Assembly: GCA_944386015.1 (NCBI GenBank)
Contig: CALWZK010000002.1
Coordinates: forward strand, 1 to 64,000
Length of the DNA stretch: 64,000 nucleotides
Source: an uncultured Faecalibacterium sp.
Lineage (GTDB): Bacteria; Bacillota; Clostridia; Oscillospirales; Ruminococcaceae
Direction of reading: 5' to 3'
In this document: positions 17,621-26,367 of the stretch, piece by piece
Layout: each line of letters begins with the position of its first letter
How positions within the stretch are numbered: position 1 is the stretch's first letter
The notes under the pieces: generated by a model
What the model saw: the letters and a program-made list of their open reading frames with translations, nothing else
Told to the model about the DNA's origin: nothing
The model's database searches: none
Program-made: the position numbers and the translations under genes

Positions 17621-19123
17621 TTACAGGTTGTACAGTTCGGTGTACTTGCTGGTCAGATAATCCACATAGTATTGGGGATCGAAGGGGCCGCCGCAGAGGC
17701 TTTCCACCAGCCAGCCGGTCTCCTTCAGGTTGCCGTAGTGCCACAGCCGCCGGGTCAGCTCCTGACGCAGGGGGGCAAGGTCCCCGGCAGCATACATGGC
17801 GTCGAAGTCGATGGTCTTTTCCAGGTCGGCCATGGCCTGGGCGCCGTAGGCGCTGCCCAGGGCATAGCTGGGGAAATAGCCGAAGTTGCCCTGGGACCAG
17901 TGGATGTCCTGGAGGACGCCCCGGGCGTCGTCGGGCACATCCAGGCCCAGGTATTCTTTATACCTGGCATTCCAGGCGGCGGGCAGGTCAGCCACTGCCA
18001 GTTCCCCGTGGATCAGGGCCTTTTCCAGCTCATAGCGCACCATGATGTGGAGGCAGTAGGTCAGCTCGTCGGCCTCGGTGCGGATCAGGCCCGGCTCGGC
18101 CCGGTTGGCGGCCCGGTACAGCTCCTCCTCGGTGACGCCCTCCAGCTGGCTGGGGAACAGCTGCTTGAGGGTGGGCCACAGCAGGCGGATGCAGCCCCGG
18201 CTGCGGCCCACCAGGTTCTCGAACAGGCGGCTCTGGCTCTCGTGGAGGCCCATGGAGGCGCCGCCGGACAGGATGGTGTAGTCCAGCCTGGGGTCGACGT
18301 GGAGCTCATACAGGGCGTGGCCCCCCTCGTGGGCCACCGAATACAGGTTGGACAGCACATCCCGGGGCATGTAGTGGGTGGTGATCCGCACGTCCTTGCT
18401 GTAGAAGCCGTCGGTGAAGGGGTGCTCGCTCTCGGCCAGGACGCAGTGACTGGGGTCCAGGCCCCACAGCTCCATCACCTTTTGGGAGAGAGCCCGCTGG
18501 CCGCTGACCGGCCATTCCTGATCCAGGAAATCGGTGCGGATGGCGCTGCCCCGGGTTTTCACCGCCTCCAGCAGGGGGACGATGGCAGCCCGGAGGGTGT
18601 CGAAGAACTTGTCACACTTTTCGATGGTGAGGCCCGGCTCGTACTGATCCAGCAAAGTCTCATAGGGGTCTTTGTCCGGGGCGATCTGGGCGGCCTGGCG
18701 GCGGCGGCCCTCCACCAGCTTTTCCAGCCAGGGGGCAAAGCTGGCGAAGTCGCTGGCCTTCTTGGCCCTGGCCCAGGCGGAGAGGGCCTCCTGGGTCAGC
18801 CGCTCATAGGCGGCGTATTCATCGGCGGGGATGGGGCGGATCTGCCGCAGCATCCGGCGCAGCTCCCGCACCTCGGCGTGAACCTGTTCGGCGTCGGGGG
18901 CGCTGTCGGCGGCAGCGTCTGCATCGGCCAGCAGCTGATCCACCGAGGGGTCGGTGAGGAGGTCGAACTGGGCCCGGCTGAGCACCTCGATGGCCTCGGC
19001 CCGGCCCTCGGCGCTGTCGGCGGGGGCCACCGTCTCGCCGTCAAAGTTGATGACGCTCTGGGCGTAGCGGTAGGCGTAGTTTTTGTGTTCCAGGCTGCGC
19101 AGGGCAGCGATGGCATCTTGCAT
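17621..19123 (-). CDS. Metallocarboxypeptidase, family M32 (thermostable carboxypeptidase 1/Taq type)
   Basis: 500 residues, the usual length. The zinc motif HEGGH is at about residues 264-268, followed by the M32 signatures MGLHESQSRLFENLVGRS and the HxxRYELEK-type segment MVRYELEKALIHGEL. These cytoplasmic enzymes remove C-terminal amino acids with broad specificity. The ATG at 19123 is preceded by AAGAGGG at good spacing. A TATAAT at 19160-19165 on the minus strand could be its -10 with a weak -35. Monocistronic, convergent with tRNA-Ala. Confidence 0.93.
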   Translation of the reverse strand: MQDAIAALRSLEHKNYAYRYAQSVINFDGETVAPADSAEGRAEAIEVLSRAQFDLLTDPSVDQLLADADAAADSAPDAEQVHAEVRELRRMLRQIRPIPADEYAAYERLTQEALSAWARAKKASDFASFAPWLEKLVEGRRRQAAQIAPDKDPYETLLDQYEPGLTIEKCDKFFDTLRAAIVPLLEAVKTRGSAIRTDFLDQEWPVSGQRALSQKVMELWGLDPSHCVLAESEHPFTDGFYSKDVRITTHYMPRDVLSNLYSVAHEGGHALYELHVDPRLDYTILSGGASMGLHESQSRLFENLVGRSRGCIRLLWPTLKQLFPSQLEGVTEEELYRAANRAEPGLIRTEADELTYCLHIMVRYELEKALIHGELAVADLPAAWNARYKEYLGLDVPDDARGVLQDIHWSQGNFGYFPSYALGSAYGAQAMADLEKTIDFDAMYAAGDLAPLRQELTRRLWHYGNLKETGWLVESLCGGPFDPQYYVDYLTSKYTELYNL

Positions 19124-19285
19124 GGGTATTCCCTCTTTTCTTTTGGATTTGGCAAGACCATTATACCACGGCGGGCCGGGGGCGTCCATCCGGGCGCTGC
19201 AAGCGCCGGGTGGATTGGGTTTTTATCTTTTTTATTTATGATCTAAGCTCCCGGCTGGGGCGGGGTTGGCTGTTTTTGATTTTAT

Positions 19286-19642
19286 ATCTAAACCCACCCA
19301 CCGCCCATAGCGGAACCCCCCGGCCTGCGGCCGCGCCCCTGCCGGGGCTCTGAACTAAAAACTGCTTCCTCTTTTTGCAGGCTGCGCAGCAGCCGCAAAG
19401 TCCCCTGCCTGACAGTTGCGGCCCAGCTGCTGGATGAGGGAGCAGCCATGGGCCAACTCCCCCCGAAGGGGGGCAGCTGAGCCGAGCGCTGCCTGCGGCA
19501 GAAACAGCGAGGCGAAGCTGGCGCAGCGCTCCGATTTTTGCAAGCGCCCGCCGCGGCGCGCCGCAAAAACCGGCTAAGCGCAAGAGGACTGCCGCGCAGC
19601 GGCAGGGGGGACACATCTAAAGGGCGGAGGGCGGGTTTAGAT
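19286..19642. repeat. Interspersed inverted-repeat element, copy B (complete, 357 bp)
   Basis: Bounded by ATCTAAACCCACCCACCGCC on the left and the inverted ATCTAAACCCGCCCTCCGCC on the right (18 of 20 match). Interior shares GAAGGGGGGCAGCTGAGCCG and the GCGCTGCCTGCGGCAGAAAC module with copy A. No reading frame with coding character and no transposase, so it looks like a non-autonomous, MITE-like element. No clear target-site duplication was found. The remaining 19643-19823 sequence shows no gene. Confidence 0.8.
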
Positions 19643-19823
19643 CCTAAATAAGGAAACAACACAAAAACAAAATCCCCGCTCCTGAAAACAGGAACAGGGA
19701 TATGATATCACTTTGGACTCACCGGGCCGCAGGCCGGGAGCCTGCCGAGGGGCGCAGGACTTTGCCGCCGGCAGGGCCTGGACAGGCCCAGGCCGTCGGT
19801 GGTACCAGGTGAAAAGCTTTTTG

Positions 19824-19847
19824 CCTACTTTTTCTCGAAAAAGTAGG
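19824..19847 (-). terminator. Terminator of the rpmF-to-plsY unit
   Basis: Directly after the plsY stop the minus strand reads CCTACTTTTTC-GA-GAAAAAGTAGG, then CAAAAAGCTTTTC. The stem is strong although the T-rich tract is interrupted. Confidence 0.6.
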
Positions 19848-20507
19848 TCAGTCCTTGCCCTTGCGGCCGAAACGGTACTCTTTGCCCTCCAGGATCCGCT
19901 GGAGGTTGGAGCGGTGCATGTAGAAAATCATGCCGCCCATGATGGCTGCGCCGACGGTGGTGACCACCAGGTCCCGGACGGGCAGGCCGATAATCAGGCC
20001 ATAGCCCAGGGTCAGGAAGGGGTAGCACACCGCCATGGTGATGCTGCCCAGAGACACCATGCCGGTGGGGATCAGGCAGATCAGGAAGATCACCACCAGG
20101 AAGGGCAGCAGCACCGGCTGCACCGCCAGAATGGCGCCGCCCGCCACCAGCACGCCCTTGCCGCCCTTGAAGCCGAAGTAGATGGGCTTCAGGTGGCCGA
20201 TCACCGCCAGGATGGCGGCCAGGTACACCCCCAGATACTGGCTGAACAGGTTCCCCGACAGGAAGGTGAACAGCCACCGGCCGATGCACACCGCAATGAC
20301 CCCCTTCAGCACGTCGCCGGCGGCGGTCATGGCCGCGGCCTTCTTGCCGAAGGTGCGGAGCATATTGGTCATGCCGGCGGCGCCGCTGCCGTGGTGGCGC
20401 ACATCGTCGTGGTAGACCAGATTGGACACCAGGATGCCGGTGTCAATGCTGCCCAGCAGGTAGGCTTCCAGCGCCACCCCCAGGACGATCAGAATATCCA
20501 ACAGCAT
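19848..20507 (-). CDS. plsY: Glycerol-3-phosphate acyltransferase PlsY
   Basis: 219 residues, five or so membrane helices. PlsY transfers acyl groups from acyl-phosphate to glycerol-3-phosphate, starting phospholipid synthesis. The three conserved loops are seen: LGSIDTGILVSNL near residue 18, the HGSGAAGMTNMLRTFG motif near residue 39 and GHLKPIYFGFKGGKGV near residue 104. AAAGGAGG lies 7 bases before the ATG. It is 90 bases downstream of der, with a GC-rich inverted repeat (GGCCGGCGCC...GGCGCGCCGGCC) between, and ends the minus-strand series. Confidence 0.95.
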   Translation of the reverse strand: MLLDILIVLGVALEAYLLGSIDTGILVSNLVYHDDVRHHGSGAAGMTNMLRTFGKKAAAMTAAGDVLKGVIAVCIGRWLFTFLSGNLFSQYLGVYLAAILAVIGHLKPIYFGFKGGKGVLVAGGAILAVQPVLLPFLVVIFLICLIPTGMVSLGSITMAVCYPFLTLGYGLIIGLPVRDLVVTTVGAAIMGGMIFYMHRSNLQRILEGKEYRFGRKGKD

Positions 20508-20596
20508 AGGGATTCCTCCTTTGAATCAAGCAGCAGACTGCAAAGCTCGGGGCCGGCGCGCCGCAATCCGGCGCCGGCCGGGCTGCATGGGATGAC

Positions 20597-21940
20597 TTAA
20601 ACGTCCTTGGCGCCCACCTGGCCGTTGCCCCGCTCCCGGACCACCAGCCGGATGGGGGTGTGCTCCAGGCTGAAGCTCTCCCGGATCTGATTGATGAGGT
20701 AGCGCTGGTAACTGAAGTGGAACAGGGGCTTGGAGTTGACAAAGGCCACAAATGTGGGGGGCCGGGTGGAGGCCTGGGTCAGATAGAAAATCTTGAGCCG
20801 GCGGCCCTTGTCGGTGGGGGGCTGCACCCGGGCGGTGGCCCGGGCCAGCATCTCGTTCAGCACGCCGGTGGGAACCCGGGCGCCGTTCTGGTTGTCCACA
20901 TCCCGGATCAGCCGCATCAGGCGGTCGATGTTGTAGCCGGTCTGGGCCGAGATGAAGATGATGGGCGCATAGCTCATGAAGCTGAAGCACTCGGCGTAGC
21001 CCCGGCGCTGGAGCTCCATGGTGTTGGTCTCCTTGCCCTCCACGGCGTCCCACTTGTTGATGACAATGATGCAGGCCTTGCCCTGCTCGTGGGCATAGCC
21101 GGCAATCTTGCTGTCCTGCTCGGTGAAGCCCACCGTGCCGTCCACCAGGATCAGGGCCACACGGCTCCGCTCCACAGCGGCCAGAGCCCGCACCACCATA
21201 TACCGCTCCAGCCCTTCGCCGATGTTGGAACGGCGGCGCAGGCCGGCGGTGTCGGTGAAGATAAACTTGCCGTAGGCGTTGTCCACCGGGGTGTCGATGG
21301 CGTCCCGGGTGGTGCCGGCCTCGTCGGCCACAATCATCCGGTTTTCGCCCAGGATCCGGTTGGTGAGGCTGGATTTGCCCACGTTGGGCCGGCCGATGAT
21401 GGCCACAGGAATCCGGTCCTCCTCCACAACGGTCTCGGAGAAATCCAGGTGGGCGCAGATGGCGTCCAGCAGGTCGCCGGTGCCGTGGCCGTGGACTGCC
21501 GACACGGGCATCACCTCGTCAAAGCCCAGGTTGTAGAACTCGTACATCTCCACCGGGGGCTCGCCCACGCTGTCGCACTTGTTCACCGCCAGGATGATGG
21601 GCTTGTGGCTGCGGCGCAGCATGTGGGCCACCTCCTCGTCCGAGGCGGTGAGGCCCGAGCGCACATCCACCACCATGACGATGCAGTCGGCGGTGTCGAT
21701 GGCGATCTGGGCCTGCTCCCGCATGTGGGCCAGGATCCCCTCGGTGGCCTTGGGCTCGATGCCGCCGGTGTCCACCAGCAGCAGGTCGTGGCCCTGCCAC
21801 TCGCAGGGGGCAAAAATCCGGTCCCGGGTGATGCCGGGGGTGTCTTCCACAATGGCCAGGCGCTGGCCGCACAGTTTGTTGAACAGGGTGGATTTGCCCA
21901 CGTTGGGCCGGCCCACCACTGCCACAATGGGTTTACTCAT
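20597..21940 (-). CDS. der: Ribosome biogenesis GTPase Der (EngA)
   Basis: 447 residues with two GTPase domains in tandem, the defining feature of Der, which acts in 50S subunit maturation. First domain: GRPNVGKST (P-loop), DTPGITRD, DTGG, NKCD. Second domain: GRPNVGKSS, DEAGTTRD, DTAG, NKWD. A KH-like C-terminal domain follows (RVQPPTDKGRRLKIFYLTQ). Start ATG at 21940 overlaps the end of the upstream radical SAM gene by 8 bases, implying coupled translation. Order der-plsY is common in clostridia. Confidence 0.97.
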   Translation of the reverse strand: MSKPIVAVVGRPNVGKSTLFNKLCGQRLAIVEDTPGITRDRIFAPCEWQGHDLLLVDTGGIEPKATEGILAHMREQAQIAIDTADCIVMVVDVRSGLTASDEEVAHMLRRSHKPIILAVNKCDSVGEPPVEMYEFYNLGFDEVMPVSAVHGHGTGDLLDAICAHLDFSETVVEEDRIPVAIIGRPNVGKSSLTNRILGENRMIVADEAGTTRDAIDTPVDNAYGKFIFTDTAGLRRRSNIGEGLERYMVVRALAAVERSRVALILVDGTVGFTEQDSKIAGYAHEQGKACIIVINKWDAVEGKETNTMELQRRGYAECFSFMSYAPIIFISAQTGYNIDRLMRLIRDVDNQNGARVPTGVLNEMLARATARVQPPTDKGRRLKIFYLTQASTRPPTFVAFVNSKPLFHFSYQRYLINQIRESFSLEHTPIRLVVRERGNGQVGAKDV

Positions 21941-23288
21941 TGGCTGTTTCCTCCTTTTTCGGCTTTCTGCGGCGGGAAATGTGCAGCCCGCTGCGCAGCA
22001 GCGCCCGGGCCTCCTTGCCGCCGTCGGCCGGCAGGATCTCGACCTTGACCCCCAGCCGCTGGGCCAGCTGCTCCACCGTGATGCTGTCCAGGAACATATC
22101 CCGCTCGCTGCGCAGCATCACCTCGGGCACCCCCAGCACCCCGCTGGTGAGTTTGCCCTGGCACTGGTCGATGATGTCGGCGGCGGTCACCAGGCCCGCC
22201 ACCCCCACGTTGCCGCCAAAGAAGCGGTTCTGGATGGGGTGGACCTTCACCGAGATCATGGGGTACTGCTGGTGCAGCTCCTCCATCATGGCGGTGATCA
22301 GGGGGGCGGCCATGGTGCCGGTCACCACGTCCATCTTCTTTTCCTCATAGACCACGTGGGCCCGGGCCAGCTCGGCCCGGAAGCTCTCTTGGTACAGCCG
22401 CCACATCCCCACGCCGTTTTCCAGCTGGGCGTAATCCTCATAGAATTCCGCCGGGGGGATGGGCCGCCCGGCGTTGAGGTACCACTCGTCGCTGGGGTAG
22501 ACGATCCGGCAGCCGTGGGCTGCCTTGGCCTTGTCGCCGAACGCCTCCATGATGTCGATGACCTCGGCGCTGGAGGCGGCGTCGTAGGGGGTCTGCTGAT
22601 ACAGCCCCTGGCGGTAGTCGGTGACGCCGCAGGGCACCGCCGCGATGCTCTGGACCATGGGGGCCAGGGCCAGCAGGTCGGTCAAGGTCCGGCGGAGCTC
22701 GTCCCCGTCGTTGACGCCGCGGCACAGCACCAGCTGGCAGTTGACGGCGATCCCCGCCTCCACCAGGCGGCGGAGATACTGCAGCGTCTCCCCGCCCCGG
22801 CGGTTGGCCAGCATCTTGGACCGCAGCTCGGGGTTGGTGGTGTGGACCGAAATGTTGATGGGCGAGATGTGCATCCTGATGATCCGGTCAATCTCATGAT
22901 CGTGCATGTTGGTCATGGTGATATAATTGCCGAACAAAAAGGAGAGCCGCTCGTCGTCATCCTTGAAATACAGGCTTTTGCGCATACCCGGGGGCAGCTG
23001 GTCGATGAAGCAGAAAATGCAGCGGTTGGCGCAGGAGTGCTTTTTGTCCCCCAGGTAGGTGGCGAAATTGCAGCCGAAGTCCTCCCCCGGCTGACGGGCC
23101 ACATCCCATTCCTTCACCCCGCCGGCCACCCGGGCCGTCAGGTGAAAGCCGGGGCTGTCGGTATAGAACTGGTAATCCAGTGCGTCGTTGATGGCGTTGC
23201 CGTCCACCGACAGCAGCTCATCCCCGGGGCCCAGGCCCAGGGCCGCGGCGTCGCTGCCGGGGGCTACCGTATCAATTTTCATGGCCAT
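21933..23288 (-). CDS. DUF512 radical SAM protein with N-terminal PDZ-like domain
   Basis: 451 residues. Residues 1-60 form a PDZ-like segment (VAPGSDAAALGLGPGDELLSVDG). CANRCIFCFIDQLP (about residues 85-98) has the CX3CX2C iron-sulfur motif; the C-terminal half is the DUF512 region (NVGVAGLVTAADII, PEVMLRSE). The biochemical role of this conserved Firmicute family is unknown. The start at 23288 has AAAGGAGG 8 bases upstream; an ATG two codons later is the alternative. It sits between rpmF and der, a frequent neighbourhood in clostridia, suggesting a link with translation or membrane biogenesis. Confidence 0.9.
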   Translation of the reverse strand: MAMKIDTVAPGSDAAALGLGPGDELLSVDGNAINDALDYQFYTDSPGFHLTARVAGGVKEWDVARQPGEDFGCNFATYLGDKKHSCANRCIFCFIDQLPPGMRKSLYFKDDDERLSFLFGNYITMTNMHDHEIDRIIRMHISPINISVHTTNPELRSKMLANRRGGETLQYLRRLVEAGIAVNCQLVLCRGVNDGDELRRTLTDLLALAPMVQSIAAVPCGVTDYRQGLYQQTPYDAASSAEVIDIMEAFGDKAKAAHGCRIVYPSDEWYLNAGRPIPPAEFYEDYAQLENGVGMWRLYQESFRAELARAHVVYEEKKMDVVTGTMAAPLITAMMEELHQQYPMISVKVHPIQNRFFGGNVGVAGLVTAADIIDQCQGKLTSGVLGVPEVMLRSERDMFLDSITVEQLAQRLGVKVEILPADGGKEARALLRSGLHISRRRKPKKEETANE

Positions 23289-23317
23289 GGGGGCCGCCTC
23301 CTTTCGTCCAAACGTGA

Positions 23318-23350
23318 AGAAGGGGAAGGCGCGGCACGCCCTCCCCTTCT
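23318..23350 (-). terminator. Hairpin between rpmF and the DUF512 gene
   Basis: On the minus strand AGAAGGGGAGGGCG pairs with CGCCTTCCCCTTCT, one G-T pair, with no proper T tract. It may be an attenuator giving high rpmF and lower downstream expression, or an RNA-stability element. Confidence 0.55.
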
Positions 23351-23386
23351 GTCATACATCCATGATGCCACCAAGTAAAATGCAAA

Positions 23387-23566
23387 TCAGCCCTTCTTGA
23401 TGACTTCCTCGCCCTTGTAGTAGCCGCAGTTGCCGCAGGCCTGGTGGGGGAGCTTCAGAGAACCGCAGTTGCTGCACTTCACCAGCGTGGGGGCCTCCAG
23501 CTTCCAGACGTTGCTGCGACGCTTATCGCGGCGGGCCTTGGAAAGATGTCTCTTGGGTACTGCCAT
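23387..23566 (-). CDS. rpmF: 50S ribosomal protein L32
   Basis: 59 residues. MAVPKRHLSKARRDKRRSN is the invariant beginning. It has the four-cysteine zinc ribbon form (CSNCGSLKLPHQACGNCG). AAGGAGG precedes the ATG at 23566 by about 9 bases. It follows the yceD-type gene by 26 bases, the arrangement seen in most bacteria. Confidence 0.98.
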   Translation of the reverse strand: MAVPKRHLSKARRDKRRSNVWKLEAPTLVKCSNCGSLKLPHQACGNCGYYKGEEVIKKG

Positions 23567-23592
23567 AGTTTGCACCTCCTTGGATGGAATAA

Positions 23593-24090
23593 TCAATTCA
23601 GCAGTGATTTCAGCACGCTCAGCCTCGCATCCGGCTGTGGGCCTTGATCCGGCTCAGCCGGGCAGGAGCAGGGACGTTTGCGCCCGCATGTGGGGCACAG
23701 CCCCGGGCAATCGGCGCTGCACAGCAGCACCGTGGGGATCTGAAACAGGAATTCCTGGTACAGCCAGTCTTCCAGATCGATGCAGCCCGCCGGGTTCAGG
23801 GGCAGATCGAAATCCGGGTCGTCCAGATCCTTCTCCCGCGCCGTCCACTCCGCGTCCACCTGTGCCTGAAAGCAGACAGGGTCGAGACAGCGTGCGCATT
23901 CGCCATGCACCGATGCGTTTGCCTGCAAGGTCATCCGCACCTCGTCCCCGTCAGCGGCCGCCACAAAGCGGGCCGTCACCGGCTCCGGAATGCGGGACCC
24001 GGCAAAATCGCGCCCCGACAGGTCGCAGTCAAATGTCTGCTGCCAGTCAGCGCGGCCGGATGCGATGAACCTTCTTAGGTCAAATTGCAT
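23593..24090 (-). CDS. YceD/DUF177 family protein (large ribosomal RNA accumulation protein)
   Basis: 165 residues. It carries the DUF177 core: DGDEVRMTLQANASVHGECARCLDPV, then a C-terminal cysteine cluster CPGLCPTCGRKRPCSC. Homologues are tied to 23S rRNA accumulation and are almost always encoded immediately before rpmF, as here. It has a consensus promoter 28 bases upstream and drives the yceD-rpmF-DUF512-der-plsY series. Confidence 0.9.
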   Translation of the reverse strand: MQFDLRRFIASGRADWQQTFDCDLSGRDFAGSRIPEPVTARFVAAADGDEVRMTLQANASVHGECARCLDPVCFQAQVDAEWTAREKDLDDPDFDLPLNPAGCIDLEDWLYQEFLFQIPTVLLCSADCPGLCPTCGRKRPCSCPAEPDQGPQPDARLSVLKSLLN

Positions 24091-24117
24091 AGTACACCTC
24101 TAAAAAGCTGCCTTGTA

Positions 24118-24146
24118 AGTATAGCGCCAAAGGGGGCCTGTGTCAA
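24118..24146 (-). promoter_or_regulatory. Promoter of the yceD-rpmF operon
   Basis: On the minus strand TTGACA, 17 bases, TATACT. Confidence 0.88.
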
Positions 24147-24265
24147 GCCCCAAATTGCGCACAAATGGGAAAAATTTCATTCTTTTCCACGGCGCAGGGC
24201 CGGCGCGCCTGGACGGTACGCCGGCCCCGCCGGATCATTTCAGAACGAAAGTGCCCGCAGCCTGT

Positions 24266-24670
24266 TTACAGGTACTTCTTGACGTTGTGGGGCAGCACAG
24301 ACTCGTCTGCGCTGACGGTGACGGTGACCCGCACCGAATCCCCGGCCACAGCGGCCAGCTCGTCCAGCACAACGCCCAGACGGTTGATGTCGTGGTCCAG
24401 CACCTTCAGGATGCCGTCGATGTAGACATCGGTGATATCATAGTTGCTGGCCAGCAGGCCGGCCACAAAGCCGTACAGCATCTCGCCGCCGTCGATTTTG
24501 TACTCTTCGAGGTCGATGAGGCGGGCAGCCGAGGCGATGTCGTAGGTGAGCTTCATGCCCTTTTCCACCACGACGACGCTGCCTTTGCTGGTGCGGACCG
24601 ATTCATTGATCATGTCGATCATAGCCTTGGTCTTGCCCGAACCCTTGGTGCCAACAATCAGTCTAATCAT
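24266..24670 (-). CDS. Small P-loop protein of unknown function
   Basis: 134 residues. IRLIVGTKGSGKTKAMIDMIN at the very N-terminus is a Walker A motif; VVLDELAAV near residue 100 could supply a Walker B-like acidic pair. The protein is otherwise unlike named NTPases, and I know it only as a conserved hypothetical of Oscillospiraceae. Start: two ATGs (24676 and 24670); the second is preferred because AGGAGG is 8 bases before it. It lies between pgi and the yceD promoter and has a GC-rich inverted repeat (24197-24227) after it that may act as a weak terminator. Confidence 0.72.
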   Translation of the reverse strand: MIRLIVGTKGSGKTKAMIDMINESVRTSKGSVVVVEKGMKLTYDIASAARLIDLEEYKIDGGEMLYGFVAGLLASNYDITDVYIDGILKVLDHDINRLGVVLDELAAVAGDSVRVTVTVSADESVLPHNVKKYL

Positions 24671-24721
24671 AGTCATTGCCTCCTGTATTTTCCACGCCTG
24701 GCGGCGGGAGATTTTGGTGGT

Positions 24722-26053
24722 TTACTGGAGCTTTGCCTCCAGCTCTGCGGTCAGGCTCTCATAGCCGGGCTTGCCCAGCAGAGCGAACATATTCTTCTTG
24801 TAGCTCTCAACGCCCGGCTGGTTGAAGGGGTTGACCCCCAGCAGATAGCCGCTGCAGGCGCAGGCACGCCAGAAGAAGTAAATCAGGTAGCCCACGTTGT
24901 AGGCCGACAGGTCGTCCACATCAATCAGAAGCTGGGGCACGCCGCCGTCGGTGTGGGCCAGGATGGTGCCCTCCATGGCCTTGCGGTTGACCACGCTCAT
25001 GTTCTGGTTGGCCAGGAAGTTCAGGCCGTCGAAGTTGCCCTCCAGCTCCTCGATGTAGAGGTCCTTGGCGGGGGTCTTGACGTTGACGATGGTCTCGAAC
25101 ATGTTCCGGGTGCCTTCCTGGATGAACTGGCCCATGGAGTGCAGGTCGGTGGAGAAGATGCAGCTGGCGGGGAACAGGCCCTTGTTGTCCTTGCCCTCGC
25201 TCTCGCCGAACAGCTGCTTGTACCACTCGTTCATCAGGGCGAAGTTGGGCTCGTAGCACTCGAGGATCTCGATCTGCTTGCCCTTGCGGCTGAGGATGTT
25301 GCGGGCTGCGGCGTACTTGTAGGCGTCGTTGTCGGGGCTCAGCACCGAGAACCGCTCCATGGCGTCGGCAGCGCCCTTCATCAGCTCGGCGATGTCGATG
25401 CCGGCGGCGGCGATGGGCAGCAGGCCCACAGCCGACAGCACCGAGTAGCGGCCGCCCACGTCGTCGGGGACCACGAAGGTGGGCCAGCCCTGGCTGTCAG
25501 CCAGCTGCTTCAGGGTGCCCTTGGCCCGGTCGGTGGTGGCGTAGATCCGCTTGTTGGCCTCTTCGGCGCCCACCTGATCCTCCAGCAGCTTGCGCAGCAC
25601 CCGGAAGGCCAGGCTGGTCTCGGTGGTGGTGCCGGACTTGGAGATGACGTTGATGGAGAACCGCTTGCCCTTGCACAGGGCGATGATGTCATTCAGTGCG
25701 GTGGGGCTGATGCTGTTGCCGCAGAAGTAAACCTTCAGGCCCGGCTCCAGCTCGTTGTGGTAGACGCCCTTGACGGCCTCCACCACAGCCCGGGCGCCCA
25801 GGTAGCTGCCGCCGATGCCGGCCACAACCAGGACGTCGGAATCGCTGCGGATCTTTTCGGCCGCAGCCTGGATGCGGGTGAACTCTTCCTTATCATAATC
25901 CCGGGGCAGATACATCCAGCCCAGGAAGTCGTTGCCGGGGCCGGTCTTGGACTCCAGGCTCTGGTGGGCTGCAGCTACCTGGGGATAGATGGCAGCAAAC
26001 TCATCCTCTTTGATAAACGGAGAAAGGTGCTTGGTGTTAAACGAAACGCTCAT
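24722..26053 (-). CDS. pgi: Glucose-6-phosphate isomerase
   Basis: 443 residues, the Firmicute short form. It interconverts glucose-6-phosphate and fructose-6-phosphate. [18 protein letters not shown] and [20 protein letters not shown] are the sugar-phosphate binding motifs; the C-terminal [18 protein letters not shown] contains the catalytic Lys region. The ATG at 26053 starts the conserved [10 protein letters not shown]. Promoter at 26153-26181. Confidence 0.97.
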   Translation of the reverse strand: MSVSFNTKHLSPFIKEDEFAAIYPQVAAAHQSLESKTGPGNDFLGWMYLPRDYDKEEFTRIQAAAEKIRSDSDVLVVAGIGGSYLGARAVVEAVKGVYHNELEPGLKVYFCGNSISPTALNDIIALCKGKRFSINVISKSGTTTETSLAFRVLRKLLEDQVGAEEANKRIYATTDRAKGTLKQLADSQGWPTFVVPDDVGGRYSVLSAVGLLPIAAAGIDIAELMKGAADAMERFSVLSPDNDAYKYAAARNILSRKGKQIEILECYEPNFALMNEWYKQLFGESEGKDNKGLFPASCIFSTDLHSMGQFIQEGTRNMFETIVNVKTPAKDLYIEELEGNFDGLNFLANQNMSVVNRKAMEGTILAHTDGGVPQLLIDVDDLSAYNVGYLIYFFWRACACSGYLLGVNPFNQPGVESYKKNMFALLGKPGYESLTAELEAKLQ

Positions 26054-26152
26054 GATTCTCGGCCTCCAAACCGTTCTTTCCCTTATGTATCGCGCGGCGG
26101 GCAGAGGGAGCAAATTTCTGCTGCCGGCGCCGGCGTCAGGATTCTTTCTCTA

Positions 26153-26181
26153 AGTGTACCGTTCCACTCCCATAAAGTCAA
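26153..26181 (-). promoter_or_regulatory. Promoter of pgi
   Basis: On the minus strand TTGACT, 17 bases, TACACT, about 100 bases before the pgi start. Confidence 0.72.
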
Positions 26182-26315
26182 GGCCAAAATCCTCAGGATT
26201 CATACATTCTTAACAAGGCGCCGCCGGGCTGTGTTGTAAATTCTGTTGATGATCGTGCAAAACCGCTTCTTCCCGGCCGGGGGTGGGAAAATCCGGCAAA
26301 AATCCCCCGGCGCCC

Positions 26316-26354
26316 AAAAGAGGCCCTCCCCCGCCCCAGCGGCAGGAGAAGGCC
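26316..26354 (-). terminator. Terminator of dacF
   Basis: On the minus strand GGCCTTCTCC...GGGGAGGGCC followed by TCTTTT. Confidence 0.65.
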
Positions 26355-26367
26355 CCGGTCGGTGCCT

